Shown one piece after another: positions 18,990-28,876 of a DNA stretch of 64,000 bases. Under the pieces are notes generated by a model. It was not told the origin of the DNA, did no database searches, and worked only from the letters and a program-made list of their open reading frames with translations. The stretch's first letter is position 1; the number at the start of each line of letters is the position of its first letter. Made by a program: the position numbers and the translations under genes. The stretch covers positions 1 through 64,000 of the forward strand of contig CAKREC010000004.1 of the NCBI GenBank assembly GCA_934316925.1. The letters are read 5' to 3'. This stretch comes from an uncultured Eubacterium sp. (GTDB lineage: Bacteria > Bacillota > Clostridia > Lachnospirales > Lachnospiraceae).

Positions 18990-21900
18990 ATGAAAAAACG
19001 TATTTTACTGGGAATCAGTATTCTGCTTATGGCTGTTTTAGCGGTCAATCTGCAGTATGCACCATCCCAGGCAGCAAAGAAAAACGTTAAATCTGTGAAA
19101 TTGAACTATACAGAATATACGTTGAAAAAAGGGAAAAAACTGAAGCTGAAAGCTACTATCAGCCCGAAAAAGGCGAAAAAATCAAAGATTGTTTGGAAAA
19201 GCAGCAAAAAGAAAATTGCTACTGTGACGCAAAAGGGCGTTGTGAAAGCAAAGAAAAATGGAAAAGTAACAATCACGGCAACGGTAAAAGGGACAAAGAA
19301 AAAGGCCGTTTGTAAGATCACAGTTGGAACACCGGTTCAATCAGTAACGGCTGCGACGAGCAGGATATCGTTGAAAGTCGGAGAGCAGATGAAGGTGCAG
19401 ACTACAGTAGCACCGAAGAAGGCATCCAACAAAAAGCTTATCTGGACATCATCAGATGATAAAGTAGTGAAAGTGAATAATGGAACGATCACTGCAATAC
19501 AGGCGGGAACTGCTACGGTTACAGCAAAAGCGGTGGATGGCAGTGGTAAAAAAGCGGTGATTCGAGTTGAAGTCACAGCAAATACGTCTGCTGATAGTGG
19601 AACAAAGACAGAGAATAAGTCGGACAATAAAACCGAAACAAAGCCGGAAAATCCGGTTATTTCTGTACAGAATGTTGAACTGAGTCAGACGACAGCTACT
19701 CTTTTTGTGAATGACACAGTAACATTGAATGCTACGATCACACCGGCAAATGCAACCAATAAAAATGTAACATGGAAGAGCTCCAGACCGACAGTTGCTT
19801 CTGTGTCAAATAACGGTGCAGTAAAAGCCCTCGCAAAAGGGGAAACGGTAATCAGTGTTACTACGGCAGATGGCAACAAATTGGCGCAGTGTACAGTGAC
19901 TGTGCAGGATGGCATTTCAATTTCTTCATTCAGCGAATTGGATTCCGCTTTACAGGGTGGTTATGAAATTGTTTCTTTAAAAACCACTGAGACCGGAAAA
20001 TTCGAGATTAAAGGAGACTATGCAGATGTCACACTGATTGTAGATGCACCAAATGCAACAGTAACAAACACCGGGACATTTAAAAAGATTCAGATCAATG
20101 CGATCAGTGAGAATACATGGATTGAGAATGCACAGAACAATTATCTTGATCTGAATGCCAGCAAGGCGCATATCATTGTAGGTGGTTCTGTGGCAGGCTT
20201 AGAGATCAACAGCGGCTCTAAAAATATTGCCGTTGAAAATAATGGTACGATCAGCCGCATTGCGATCAATGCAGCGGCTACTCTTGACATCACTGGAACA
20301 AACCGGACGAAGATCCCGGTACAGTCAGATGCGACAGGAGCTATGATCAAGACCAGTATTCCACTTACCGTAGATGCAACAAAAGAGTTTGCATTCCATG
20401 TAAGAAGCGGTGCAGAGACCAGTACGATCAGCATTGTGAATGAGAGCGCCAGCCCGATGATTGAAGGTCTTGGCATTATTTCGGTAACGAACAAAGAAAC
20501 GAATACCGTTAATGATGTTGTTGCTGAAAATACAGAATCTGTATCCAGTGGAGAAACACAAAAAGGAATTGTGACGGGAACGATTCAGAACAAAGATGGA
20601 AGTGCATTGAGTGGTGCAAAAGTTTATGTGATTCCATATTTGTCCTCAATCGAAGAATCTGCAATCGGAACAGCAATTGAACAGGCAAAAGCAGATGGCA
20701 GATGCTACGAGGCAGCGTCGGATGCAACTGGCAAATATACCATTTCCGGAGTGCCATATGGTAACTACCTTCTTGTGGCAAAAGCGGATAAGCTTTCAGA
20801 CTATTTGCTGGCTATTGTACTCGGACAGGAGACAGTCACCAATGAGACAATTACGATGACAGAACCTTCCGAACAAAAGGGAACCATTCAAGGAACATTA
20901 CATGATGCGTATGACAATAGCACGGTGCCGGAAGGTATCACGCTGATCCTTAGAAGAAATCATAACAACACCTTTGGAGTAGCGGTTTCCACAACGAAGA
21001 CAGACAAAAATGGAAGCTATTCTTTTGCAGATATCGCAGAGGGAAATTACACAATCCAGGTAGTGGATAATCGTACGTTGATCGCAGCCGGAACAAATCT
21101 ATATGTCCGCATGAGTTTTAATGTTACGATCACTGGCGGCGAAACAACGGAAAAGAACATGACGATCTCACAAGAGATCACAGACACCCAGATCCGATTT
21201 GTGCTTACCTGGGGCAAGGAAAAAGAGACCGTATCCAGCGACCTTGATTCACACCTAGTAGGACCAAAGTATGACGGTGAAGGAAATTTCCATACATATT
21301 TCGACGACATGAGTTATGGATATGATGAAAGTGGAAATGATTACGCAGCATTGGATGTGGATGATACGAATTATGAAGGTCCGGAAACAACAACAATCTA
21401 CAAAGCAAGTGATGGAGAATATCATTTCTACGTGTATGATTATACGAATCAGGATAACCAGAGTAATACGATGCTATCCACTTCAGAAGCCGTTGTAAAA
21501 GTATATCGTGGTGAACAAAATGTAGCAACATATGCGGTGCCAAGCGGAACGGGTACGTTATGGGATGTTTGTACATACAACATCAAGACGAACACATTAA
21601 AACCGATCAATAAAATTACATATCATCCGGGAACTTCATCGAATGTTGGATTAAGTGCATTGAAAATTGCACAGAACCAATTGTTAGAGACAATTGACAT
21701 GTATAATGGAATCCAGTATGGTGATGCACTACAAAAGGATGTAGAAGCAAAGCTTGCAGCAGCAAAACAAAGTATAAAAGAAGAAAAAGACGCAGACAAG
21801 CTACTTGCGATGCAGGAAGAACTGGAATCGTATTTTAAAACACTTGAAAGAAGCACCGTGATCAATGAAATCTCATCAACCAATATAAAGCGTTACAGCA

Positions 21901-22691
21901 TTACAAGAAGGAACGAATATAAGGAAGATGAAGATCAAAGACAGTCAAAAGCTTATTCTGTGATCTGGCTTCTGGTAAAAGATTCTTCCAAAGATCTTAC
22001 GGATGCCCAAATTGAACTGGCAGATAAAAATGCAAAGTATGAGATTAAGACATCCGATAAAAACGAGTACAAGTACCTGATCGAAGTAACGAACAGTACA
22101 ACAAAAGCATCTGAAAAGTACTATGTTGCATATAAAGAATTTCTCCCATCCTTGTATCCAACGAATGTTTCGGAAGAGGGAAATTATATCACAGACACTG
22201 ATTCGAGGGAAGACGAAGAGGGAAATGCTTATTTTTACTGTGCAGGAGAAAATGAAACTCTGGAGAAACCGGTCTTTACTTTTGAAGATGATGATATTAC
22301 CTATGAGTATGCAAAAGCGTCAGAGGAAGATAAAGAGTATGCGGGTGTTTTGACAGTAAAATACAAGGATAAAACACTGGTGCTCCCAGTAAAATATGAA
22401 CAGATACTCCGGGATATTTATCTCCAATATGTAAAAGAAAATGATGAGGAAATCGTATGTGATGACGATTGGTATTTTGATGACGATGACAATGAGTACA
22501 AAGTTTATCAGGTAAGTGGAGATGCTGCTGAACTTGGAGAAGCATTTCAATTTGGATTTAATGTAGAGAATGTTACCTATAAAGTTGTAAAAGAAGATGG
22601 CAAATTCTGGAATTATAAGATTGTTGTAACCTATAAAGGAGAAGAACAGGTGCTGTATATCCAGTATGACCAGAAAAATGCAAATGAATAG
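18990..22691 (+). CDS. large secreted surface protein with Ig-like (Big_2), carboxypeptidase-regulatory-like and YfaP-like domains
   Basis: 1233 residues. A signal peptide (cleavage near SQAA at about 30) is followed by three Big_2-type Ig-like domains (about 33-107, 112-190, 225-305), the first very lysine-rich. A beta-repeat region lies at about 310-490. Two carboxypeptidase-regulatory-like beta-sandwiches follow (about 520-620 and 625-715; GTIQNKDGSALSGAKVYVIP). A YfaP/DUF2135-like domain follows (about 729-865), with DLDSHLVGP and ALDVDDTNYEGPETTTI. The acidic C-terminus has no sortase motif. AAAAGGAGG precedes the ATG at 18990. It probably binds the cell wall or external polymers; no enzyme is visible. 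Confidence 0.82.
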   Translation: MKKRILLGISILLMAVLAVNLQYAPSQAAKKNVKSVKLNYTEYTLKKGKKLKLKATISPKKAKKSKIVWKSSKKKIATVTQKGVVKAKKNGKVTITATVKGTKKKAVCKITVGTPVQSVTAATSRISLKVGEQMKVQTTVAPKKASNKKLIWTSSDDKVVKVNNGTITAIQAGTATVTAKAVDGSGKKAVIRVEVTANTSADSGTKTENKSDNKTETKPENPVISVQNVELSQTTATLFVNDTVTLNATITPANATNKNVTWKSSRPTVASVSNNGAVKALAKGETVISVTTADGNKLAQCTVTVQDGISISSFSELDSALQGGYEIVSLKTTETGKFEIKGDYADVTLIVDAPNATVTNTGTFKKIQINAISENTWIENAQNNYLDLNASKAHIIVGGSVAGLEINSGSKNIAVENNGTISRIAINAAATLDITGTNRTKIPVQSDATGAMIKTSIPLTVDATKEFAFHVRSGAETSTISIVNESASPMIEGLGIISVTNKETNTVNDVVAENTESVSSGETQKGIVTGTIQNKDGSALSGAKVYVIPYLSSIEESAIGTAIEQAKADGRCYEAASDATGKYTISGVPYGNYLLVAKADKLSDYLLAIVLGQETVTNETITMTEPSEQKGTIQGTLHDAYDNSTVPEGITLILRRNHNNTFGVAVSTTKTDKNGSYSFADIAEGNYTIQVVDNRTLIAAGTNLYVRMSFNVTITGGETTEKNMTISQEITDTQIRFVLTWGKEKETVSSDLDSHLVGPKYDGEGNFHTYFDDMSYGYDESGNDYAALDVDDTNYEGPETTTIYKASDGEYHFYVYDYTNQDNQSNTMLSTSEAVVKVYRGEQNVATYAVPSGTGTLWDVCTYNIKTNTLKPINKITYHPGTSSNVGLSALKIAQNQLLETIDMYNGIQYGDALQKDVEAKLAAAKQSIKEEKDADKLLAMQEELESYFKTLERSTVINEISSTNIKRYSITRRNEYKEDEDQRQSKAYSVIWLLVKDSSKDLTDAQIELADKNAKYEIKTSDKNEYKYLIEVTNSTTKASEKYYVAYKEFLPSLYPTNVSEEGNYITDTDSREDEEGNAYFYCAGENETLEKPVFTFEDDDITYEYAKASEEDKEYAGVLTVKYKDKTLVLPVKYEQILRDIYLQYVKENDEEIVCDDDWYFDDDDNEYKVYQVSGDAAELGEAFQFGFNVENVTYKVVKEDGKFWNYKIVVTYKGEEQVLYIQYDQKNANE

Positions 22692-22781
22692 CTTACCATT
22701 GTAAAAGAGGGGGAGACCGGTTGTATTTTTAATCTGCCTGTGATAGTATGGAACTATCAAATATAAAGGCGGATGAATGAT

Positions 22782-24044
22782 ATGAAATGGGACGATCCTC
22801 AGATACAGAAATATAAGCAGGCCGGAATAACAGCGTTTGTTGTTGTTGCGGCCGCTTTGATTGTTTATTTTATTTTTAACAATTTCAGTCATGTGATGAA
22901 TGTGGTATCTGCGGTGAATGGAGCGTTGATGCCAGTGTATATCGGGCTTGTGATCGCATTTCTTTTGAGCCCGCTGGTAAACCGGCTTGACCGGTTTGTG
23001 ACGATCCCATTGTATATGAAAGTTATGAAGAAAGAAGAAAAAGCAAGAAAGCTTGCCAGAGGCACTTCTGTGACGATCGTTTTGATCTCATTTTTGGTTG
23101 TTTTGTGGAGTCTGGTCATGATGGTCATTCCGGAAGTAGTCCGCAGTATTAAGAGTCTGGCAGACAGTATGCCGGCGTATTATCACAATATTATGCAGTG
23201 GATCGCTAAGACGTTTGAACGGTATCCGGAGACCGAAGAGTATGCACAGAATCTTTCTGCGATGATGTATCACAAGATGATCACATGGCTGCAGGACACG
23301 ATACTGCCAAACAGTAACAAATGGCTGTCGATCGTTACGGATGGTGTTGTAAACGTATTGAGTGTACTTATGAATTTCCTGATCGGATTGATCGTCTCTG
23401 TATATCTGCTTTGCGGCAAAGAAAATTTCCTTGCGCAGGCGAAGAAGATTTTGTGCGCGATCTTCCCAAGAAAATGGGCGTCCGAGATCATGGGAGTGCT
23501 CTCGGAGACCAATGTATTGTTTGCAAAATTTTTGTCGGGCAAGATTATCGACTCGCTGATCATTGGAATTCTGGCATTTATTATTCTTACGATCGCGAAG
23601 ATCCCGTATGCGTTGCTCGTCAGTGTGATCGTGGGCGTTACGAACATTATTCCATTTTTTGGACCGTATATTGGAGCCATCCCATCGGCTATACTGGTAT
23701 TTATAGCGGACCCGATGAAAGGGATCGTGTTCTTGATCATTATCATTGTGCTGCAGCAATTTGATGGAAATATTCTGGGACCGATGATACTGGGAGATTC
23801 AACCGGACTGAAAAGTTTCTGGATCCTGTTTTCTATTCTACTGTTCGGGTCTTTATTTGGCTTACTAGGAATGATCTGTGCGGTGCCGGTGTTTGCTATG
23901 ATCTACCGGCTGGTAAATCGTTGGTGCGTATACCGGCTGCAGCAAAAGGGAATTCCTTCCGAGACAAAATATTATATTACACAAGTGGAGCCGGAGAATA
24001 TCGGCAAGACAAAATCAAAGAAACGACCCGTTGAAAAAAAATAA
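22782..24044 (+). CDS. AI-2E family transporter (PerM/YdbI-like)
   Basis: 420 residues, about eight membrane helices with a large soluble segment between the second and third pair, typical of the AI-2E/PerM family. Family members export autoinducer-2 or act as Na+/H+ antiporters; the substrate cannot be told here. The conserved C-terminal part includes GVTNIIPFFGPYIGAIPSAI (near 283) and DGNILGPMILGDSTGL. The ATG at 22782 is preferred over one at 22773, since AAGGCGG (22766-22772) directly abuts the latter. A promoter for the next gene overlaps its 3' end. Confidence 0.9.
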   Translation: MKWDDPQIQKYKQAGITAFVVVAAALIVYFIFNNFSHVMNVVSAVNGALMPVYIGLVIAFLLSPLVNRLDRFVTIPLYMKVMKKEEKARKLARGTSVTIVLISFLVVLWSLVMMVIPEVVRSIKSLADSMPAYYHNIMQWIAKTFERYPETEEYAQNLSAMMYHKMITWLQDTILPNSNKWLSIVTDGVVNVLSVLMNFLIGLIVSVYLLCGKENFLAQAKKILCAIFPRKWASEIMGVLSETNVLFAKFLSGKIIDSLIIGILAFIILTIAKIPYALLVSVIVGVTNIIPFFGPYIGAIPSAILVFIADPMKGIVFLIIIIVLQQFDGNILGPMILGDSTGLKSFWILFSILLFGSLFGLLGMICAVPVFAMIYRLVNRWCVYRLQQKGIPSETKYYITQVEPENIGKTKSKKRPVEKK

Positions 24045-24059
24045 TGGATGTGTTATACT
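24031..24059 (+). promoter_or_regulatory. sigma-A promoter for the polysaccharide deacetylase
   Basis: TTGAAA (24031-24036), 17 nt, TATACT (24054-24059) with an extended TG one base before the -10. It overlaps the stop of the AI-2E gene and leaves a 5' leader of about 55 nt. Confidence 0.75.
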
Positions 24060-24120
24060 AATCGTTCGGAATAGAGTAATGAAGAGAGCAGCGTAGAAGA
24101 CGCGGAATGGAGTTGTAAAG

Positions 24121-25047
24121 ATGAGTGATTATATGAAAGGATATAAACGCAGGAATAGCAGACGTCGTGAATCCGCAGCGAGACGTCGTAGAAGATATGC
24201 CGATCAGAGAAACTTTAATGCAAGAAACAGTTATAGCAGAAAGCGCAGGAATTCAGAGGGTGTATGGCGGCTTGTGATCGCCCTGCTCTGTATTGTGTTA
24301 GCAGTTGTGCTGGTTGCCAAGTTTGTCTCTGGAAGAAAAGGTACACAGGCACCGGCGACGGATCAGGGACAGGTTGCCACGTTACCGGCAGTGGAGCCGG
24401 CAACGGTAGCAGCGGTATCCGCAGAACCGACACAGACACCACGGCCGAAAGCTGTTGCGATTACGTTTGATGATGGTCCAAGTACCGTGAATACGCCGAA
24501 GATCTTAGCGACTTTGAAAAAGTACAATGCTCATGCTACCTTTTTTGTTGTAGGAGAGCGTGTGGCATCGGGAGCCGATGTGTTGAAACAAGAGATTGAG
24601 CAGGGATGCGAGATTGCCAATCATTCCTGGGATCATGCAAACTTATCTAAACTCAGCATGAAGAAAGTCAATAAGCAGTTCAATAAAACGGCAAAAGCAG
24701 TAAAAGAGGCTACGGGTGGATATGAAGTGGATCTGTTGCGGCCGCCGTATGGCGCGATCAGTGACAAGATGCGAAAGAAATTCGAACATCCGATGGTGAT
24801 CTGGAGTATTGATACGCTGGACTGGAAATATCTGAATGCGAAGAAAGAGATCAAGCTGATCAAAAAAGAAGTGTCCGATGGAGACATTATCCTGATGCAT
24901 GATATCCACGCTCCAACAGTCAAGACCGTGGAGAAGATCATACCATGGCTGATTGAAAATGGATATGATGTGCTGACAGTCAGTGAGCTGATGGAACGCA
25001 AAGGAATCAAGATGAAAGATGGCAAAGTTTATGCCAGCGGCAAGTAA
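24121..25047 (+). CDS. membrane-anchored polysaccharide deacetylase (CE4, NodB domain)
   Basis: 308 residues. A strongly basic, arginine-rich cytoplasmic N-terminus (1-48) precedes one membrane anchor (about 50-66) and an Ala/Pro/Thr-rich linker. The NodB domain (about 115-300) keeps all five catalytic motifs: TFDDGP, HSWDH (metal His pair), LLRPPYGA, WSIDTLDW and ILMHDI. It should deacetylate N-acetylated glycans outside the membrane, most likely peptidoglycan, as for PdaA/PgdA relatives. Own promoter at 24031-24059. Confidence 0.92.
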   Translation: MSDYMKGYKRRNSRRRESAARRRRRYADQRNFNARNSYSRKRRNSEGVWRLVIALLCIVLAVVLVAKFVSGRKGTQAPATDQGQVATLPAVEPATVAAVSAEPTQTPRPKAVAITFDDGPSTVNTPKILATLKKYNAHATFFVVGERVASGADVLKQEIEQGCEIANHSWDHANLSKLSMKKVNKQFNKTAKAVKEATGGYEVDLLRPPYGAISDKMRKKFEHPMVIWSIDTLDWKYLNAKKEIKLIKKEVSDGDIILMHDIHAPTVKTVEKIIPWLIENGYDVLTVSELMERKGIKMKDGKVYASGK

Positions 25048-25050
25048 GAT

Positions 25051-25389
25051 CTACCGGCTGCGGGCATACAAAGTGTCATAGTACTCATACAGTTTCTGTG
25101 TACCGTTTTCCAGCAGGTAGTAATGCCGGATGTATGGCACCAAAAGCACCAGAAGCATAAGCTCAAGCAAAAGAAGCAATGGCTGCTCGATCAGAAGAGC
25201 GGCGTACAAGGTAATGACCGCCAGTATGGCGAACAATACCGTTACAATCAGGTGAATCAATCGTTCATGTTGAAAGAACTGGATCTGGATCAGAAGCTGG
25301 CTGCAGTGCTGGCTGGCTTCTTCCGGAGTCAGTTCTTTTTTGCACAGTGAATCATACAGGTCTAAGTAGTGTTTCAAACGTTGTCCCAT
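25051..25389 (-). CDS. small two-helix membrane protein of unknown function
   Basis: About 112 residues on the minus strand, starting MGQRLKHYLDLYD. A cytoplasmic helical N-terminus is followed by two adjacent membrane helices (about 46-66 and 69-86) and a short tail. The second ATG (25389) is preferred: AGGGGAG lies about 8 nt away, but only 2 nt from the first ATG at 25395. It converges with the deacetylase gene, with only 3 nt between stops. No family recognised. Confidence 0.6.
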   Translation of the reverse strand: MGQRLKHYLDLYDSLCKKELTPEEASQHCSQLLIQIQFFQHERLIHLIVTVLFAILAVITLYAALLIEQPLLLLLELMLLVLLVPYIRHYYLLENGTQKLYEYYDTLYARSR

Positions 25390-25424
25390 GGACATTCTCC
25401 CCTTTCCTTTGTGTCTTTTTGTAA

Positions 25425-25454
25425 CAAAAAAAGGATGGTATCAAAACCATCCTT
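25425..25454 (-). terminator. intrinsic terminator of the cold-shock gene
   Basis: On the minus strand, a 9-bp perfect stem (AAGGATGGT / ACCATCCTT, 6-nt loop; arms 25446-25454 and 25431-25439) is followed by seven T. It ends the csp transcript before the small membrane protein gene. Confidence 0.9.
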
Positions 25455-25504
25455 TCCTTACCATAACTTATATAACTTTTATTAAAAACGTCGATTAATA
25501 TCAA

Positions 25505-25702
25505 TTATAACTTAGTTACATTGGCAGCCTGAGGTCCTTTTTCGCCTTCGATTACTTCGAATTCTACTTCGTCACCTTCGTCTAATACTTTGAATCCATC
25601 CATCTGTAAAGCTGAGAAGTGTACGAATACATCATTTCCTTCTTCGTCAGAGATAAATCCGAATCCTTTTTTGGCATTGAACCATTTTACTGTACCTTTC
25701 AT
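25505..25702 (-). CDS. cspA: cold-shock protein
   Basis: 65 residues, a single OB-fold cold-shock domain that binds single-stranded nucleic acids. RNP1 is KGFGFI and RNP2 is VFVHF; the start [13 protein letters not shown] is typical. AGGAGG lies 8 nt before the ATG on the minus strand. A sigma-A promoter at 25740-25768 leaves a leader of about 30 nt, much shorter than the E. coli cspA leader, so long-leader thermosensing is unlikely. Exact paralogue (cspA, B, D) cannot be assigned. Confidence 0.96.
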   Translation of the reverse strand: MKGTVKWFNAKKGFGFISDEEGNDVFVHFSALQMDGFKVLDEGDEVEFEVIEGEKGPQAANVTKL

Positions 25703-25739
25703 GTGTTTTGCCTCCTAAAAAAATTTTTAACACGAGATA

Positions 25740-25768
25740 ACCATAACATACCAGGGGGCAAAAGTCAA
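25740..25768 (-). promoter_or_regulatory. sigma-A promoter of the cold-shock gene
   Basis: On the minus strand, TTGACT (25768-25763), 17 nt, TATGGT (25745-25740). It lies about 40-65 nt before the csp start. Confidence 0.65.
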
Positions 25769-25836
25769 AACATTTTCCAGTGAAACCCAGTTTACTTTCC
25801 GACAAAAAAATGCAAAAAGAGACATTGTGGCATGGC

Positions 25837-25865
25837 TTGAAGCTTTTTTTAAAATAGGGTACAAT
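25837..25865 (+). promoter_or_regulatory. sigma-A promoter of the M16C peptidase gene
   Basis: TTGAAG (25837-25842), 17 nt, TACAAT (25860-25865), about 85 nt upstream of the ATG at 25951 and divergent from the csp promoter. Confidence 0.68.
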
Positions 25866-25950
25866 AAGACCATTAAGCAAAAAAAGAATCTGGCAAGGAA
25901 CAAAGGGACATACTGATGGCAAAAGATTCTTTGGAACGGAGTAAGTTGAT

Positions 25951-28860
25951 ATGAATTTAGACAATTGTAAAGCGTACACATTGATTGAAAAAACAGATCT
26001 GAAAGATCTGAACAGCACAGGATATCTGCTGGAACACAATAAAACAAAGGCGAAGATTGCCTTGATCTCCAATGAGGACGAGAATAAGGTGTTCAATATA
26101 GGATTCCGGACGCCTCCGAAAGATTCCACAGGAGTTGCTCACATTGTCGAGCATACTGTATTGTGCGGGTCAAAGGAGTTCCCGGTTAAAGATCCGTTTA
26201 TCGAACTGGCAAAAGGATCGCTCAATACATTTTTAAATGCGATGACATATCCGGACAAGACGGTTTATCCCGTTGCAAGCTGTAATGATAAAGATTTTCA
26301 AAATCTGATGCACGTATATCTGGATGCTGTTTTTTATCCTAATATCTACAAAGAAGAGAAGATCTTTAAGCAGGAAGGCTGGCATTATGAACTGGAGGAT
26401 CCGGACGGCGAATTAAAATACAATGGCGTGGTGTTCAACGAGATGAAAGGGGTATTTTCTTCCCCGGATCAGTTGTTGTTCCGCAACATTCAGCATTCTT
26501 TGTTCCCGGACAACGCCTATGGAGTGGAAAGCGGTGGAGATCCGGTCGAGATTCCGGATCTGACCTATGAGGCATATCTGGACTTCCATAGAAAGTATTA
26601 TCATCCATCCAACAGCTATATTTACCTATATGGTGATATGGATATGGAAGAAAAACTGAACTGGATCGATGAACATTATCTGAGCCATTTTGATTATCTG
26701 GAAGTGGATTCCGAGATTGAGGATCAGCCGGCGTTTGAGGAACCGAGAGAAGAATATGGATTTTATTCGGTGACAGAAGATGAAGAGACAGAAGGAAAAG
26801 CATATTTCAGTTACAATGTAGTCTGTCCGGGACTGGACTGCGATGTTTATGAAGGACTTCGCGTTCTGGAACATGTCCTTGTCAATTCGGTGGGAGCCCC
26901 TGTCAAACAGGCGCTTTTAGATGCCGGCATTGGAACCGAGATCAGTTGTACATTTGAAGAAAGTATGAAACAGCCGTGGTTCTCGATCATTGCAAAAAAT
27001 GTCCGCATGGAACAAAAGAAGGATTTCATCCGCATTATTCGGGAGACACTGGAAAAGCTGGTGAACGACGGACTGAACACCAAATCTCTGACGGCAGCAT
27101 TGAATGCGATGGAATTTCAGTATCGCGAGGCTGATTTTGGCTCCTATCCAAAGGGATTGATGTATGGTCTTCAGATGTTTGACAGCTGGCTGTATGACGC
27201 AAAACAGCCATTTGTACATTTGATGGCTGCGGATGTTTATGATTCTTTGAGACAGCGCATGGACACCGATTTCTTTGAAAATATGATACAGACACTGCTT
27301 CTTGACAATGATCACAGAACGTTTGTGAGTGTGGAACCAAAGGTTGGACTTACAGCCAGAATGGATGAAGAAGAAAAACAGCGTCTGGAAAAAGTGAAAG
27401 AGAAACTTACCAAAGAGCAGATTGAAGATCTTATCATTCAGACCGCAGAACTTAAGAAATATCAGGAAGAACCAACACCGAAAGAAGATCTGAAATGTAT
27501 TCCGCTTCTTACGAGAGAAGATATTGAAAAGAAAGCAAGAACTTATGTCAATGAGGTCAGATCAATGGAGGGGATCAAGACTCTTCATCAGAATATTTTT
27601 ACAAATGGGATCAATTATATCCGGGTTTCATTTGATGTTTCCGACCTGCATGAGTATGCACCGTATCTGGGATTGTTTACCAGCGTGATCGGTGTCATGG
27701 ATACCGATGCTTATGACAAGCTGGAACTGAGCAATGAAATCCTGATCCATGCAGGCGGATACTCCTGCAATACGGCTGCCTATGAAGACCGCAAGACCGG
27801 CGAGTATCCGGTCTATGTTGAGACGACCTTGAAAGTGCTTTACAGCGAGACGGATTATACGCTTTCCCTGCTCAAAGAAATGCTGCTGCATACCCATTTG
27901 CAGGACGAAAAGCGTCTGAAAGAAATTATTGGAGAGACACGTTCTTCCTTACAGATCTCGTTGCAGTCGGCAGGACATAATACGACGGTAAGTCGTGGAA
28001 TGGCTTATGTAAAACCGAGAGCAAAGCTTTTGGATAATCTGAAGGGAATCAATTTTTATGAGTTTATCTGTGACCTGGATGACCATTTTGAAGAGAGAAA
28101 AGAAGGTCTGATCCGCGTGTTACAGGGGCTGGTAAACGAAGTATTTACGAAGGAACGTATGCTGATCGGAATTACTGCAGATGACAACGGTTATGACCAG
28201 TTTGAGCAGGCGATGAAGAAATTCCTGCCTGATATTCCGCAGAAGTCTTCCGGTGAGATGCCACAGGCACAGTGGAAGATCCATGAAATACCGGTAAATG
28301 AAGGATTCAAGACCGCATCCAAAGTGCAGTATGTGGCAAGAGTGGGAAGCTATGAGGCACCATATACAGGAGCTCTCAAAGTAGTAAAGACAATCCTTAG
28401 TTATGATTATCTCTGGAATGAAGTCAGAGTCAAAGGTGGCGCATATGGTGTTATGTGTGATTTCATGATGAATGGAACCGCATTTTTCACCTCTTACCGC
28501 GACCCAAATCTGAAAAATACCAATGAGGTATATAAAGGCGTGCCGGAGTACCTGAAAAATTTCCAGGGAGACGAACGTGCGATGATGAAATATATCATTG
28601 GAACGGTCAGTGGCATGGATACTCCGCTCACTCCGAGAACAGCAGGAGAGCGGGCATACAACGCATATCTGTGTAACATTACATGGGAAGACAAACAAAA
28701 GGAACGGGATGAAGTGCTTGCAGCAGACGAAGAGGCCATCCAAAAGACTGCTGCCGTTGTGGAACAGTTCCTGGGAGATGAGTATATCTGTGCGCTGGGA
28801 AGTGAAGAGAATATTCAGAAAGAAGAAGCGTTATTTGATACGATAAGTACACTGAAATAA
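25951..28860 (+). CDS. M16C zinc metallopeptidase (presequence-protease-like)
   Basis: 969 residues, full length for the PreP/falcilysin-type insulinase family that closes around short peptides. The inverted zinc motif HIVEH (His64, Glu67, His68) sits in GVAHIVEHTVLCGS; the distal Glu of the zinc site is expected in the ELEDPDGELKYNGVVFNEMKG segment (about 145-165). The M16C-associated middle domain lies around 460-710, and the C-terminal half keeps the non-catalytic core (VKGGAYGVMCDF near 830). No signal peptide, so it is cytoplasmic and probably degrades small peptides. Single unit with era 16 nt downstream. Confidence 0.93.
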   Translation: MNLDNCKAYTLIEKTDLKDLNSTGYLLEHNKTKAKIALISNEDENKVFNIGFRTPPKDSTGVAHIVEHTVLCGSKEFPVKDPFIELAKGSLNTFLNAMTYPDKTVYPVASCNDKDFQNLMHVYLDAVFYPNIYKEEKIFKQEGWHYELEDPDGELKYNGVVFNEMKGVFSSPDQLLFRNIQHSLFPDNAYGVESGGDPVEIPDLTYEAYLDFHRKYYHPSNSYIYLYGDMDMEEKLNWIDEHYLSHFDYLEVDSEIEDQPAFEEPREEYGFYSVTEDEETEGKAYFSYNVVCPGLDCDVYEGLRVLEHVLVNSVGAPVKQALLDAGIGTEISCTFEESMKQPWFSIIAKNVRMEQKKDFIRIIRETLEKLVNDGLNTKSLTAALNAMEFQYREADFGSYPKGLMYGLQMFDSWLYDAKQPFVHLMAADVYDSLRQRMDTDFFENMIQTLLLDNDHRTFVSVEPKVGLTARMDEEEKQRLEKVKEKLTKEQIEDLIIQTAELKKYQEEPTPKEDLKCIPLLTREDIEKKARTYVNEVRSMEGIKTLHQNIFTNGINYIRVSFDVSDLHEYAPYLGLFTSVIGVMDTDAYDKLELSNEILIHAGGYSCNTAAYEDRKTGEYPVYVETTLKVLYSETDYTLSLLKEMLLHTHLQDEKRLKEIIGETRSSLQISLQSAGHNTTVSRGMAYVKPRAKLLDNLKGINFYEFICDLDDHFEERKEGLIRVLQGLVNEVFTKERMLIGITADDNGYDQFEQAMKKFLPDIPQKSSGEMPQAQWKIHEIPVNEGFKTASKVQYVARVGSYEAPYTGALKVVKTILSYDYLWNEVRVKGGAYGVMCDFMMNGTAFFTSYRDPNLKNTNEVYKGVPEYLKNFQGDERAMMKYIIGTVSGMDTPLTPRTAGERAYNAYLCNITWEDKQKERDEVLAADEEAIQKTAAVVEQFLGDEYICALGSEENIQKEEALFDTISTLK

Positions 28861-28876
28861 AGAATAGGAGCATTCT

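Noticed and set aside
23088..23759. 223-codon open frame antisense to the AI-2E transporter
   Set aside because: Low-complexity charged translation, no start signal, opposite a clear membrane protein gene.
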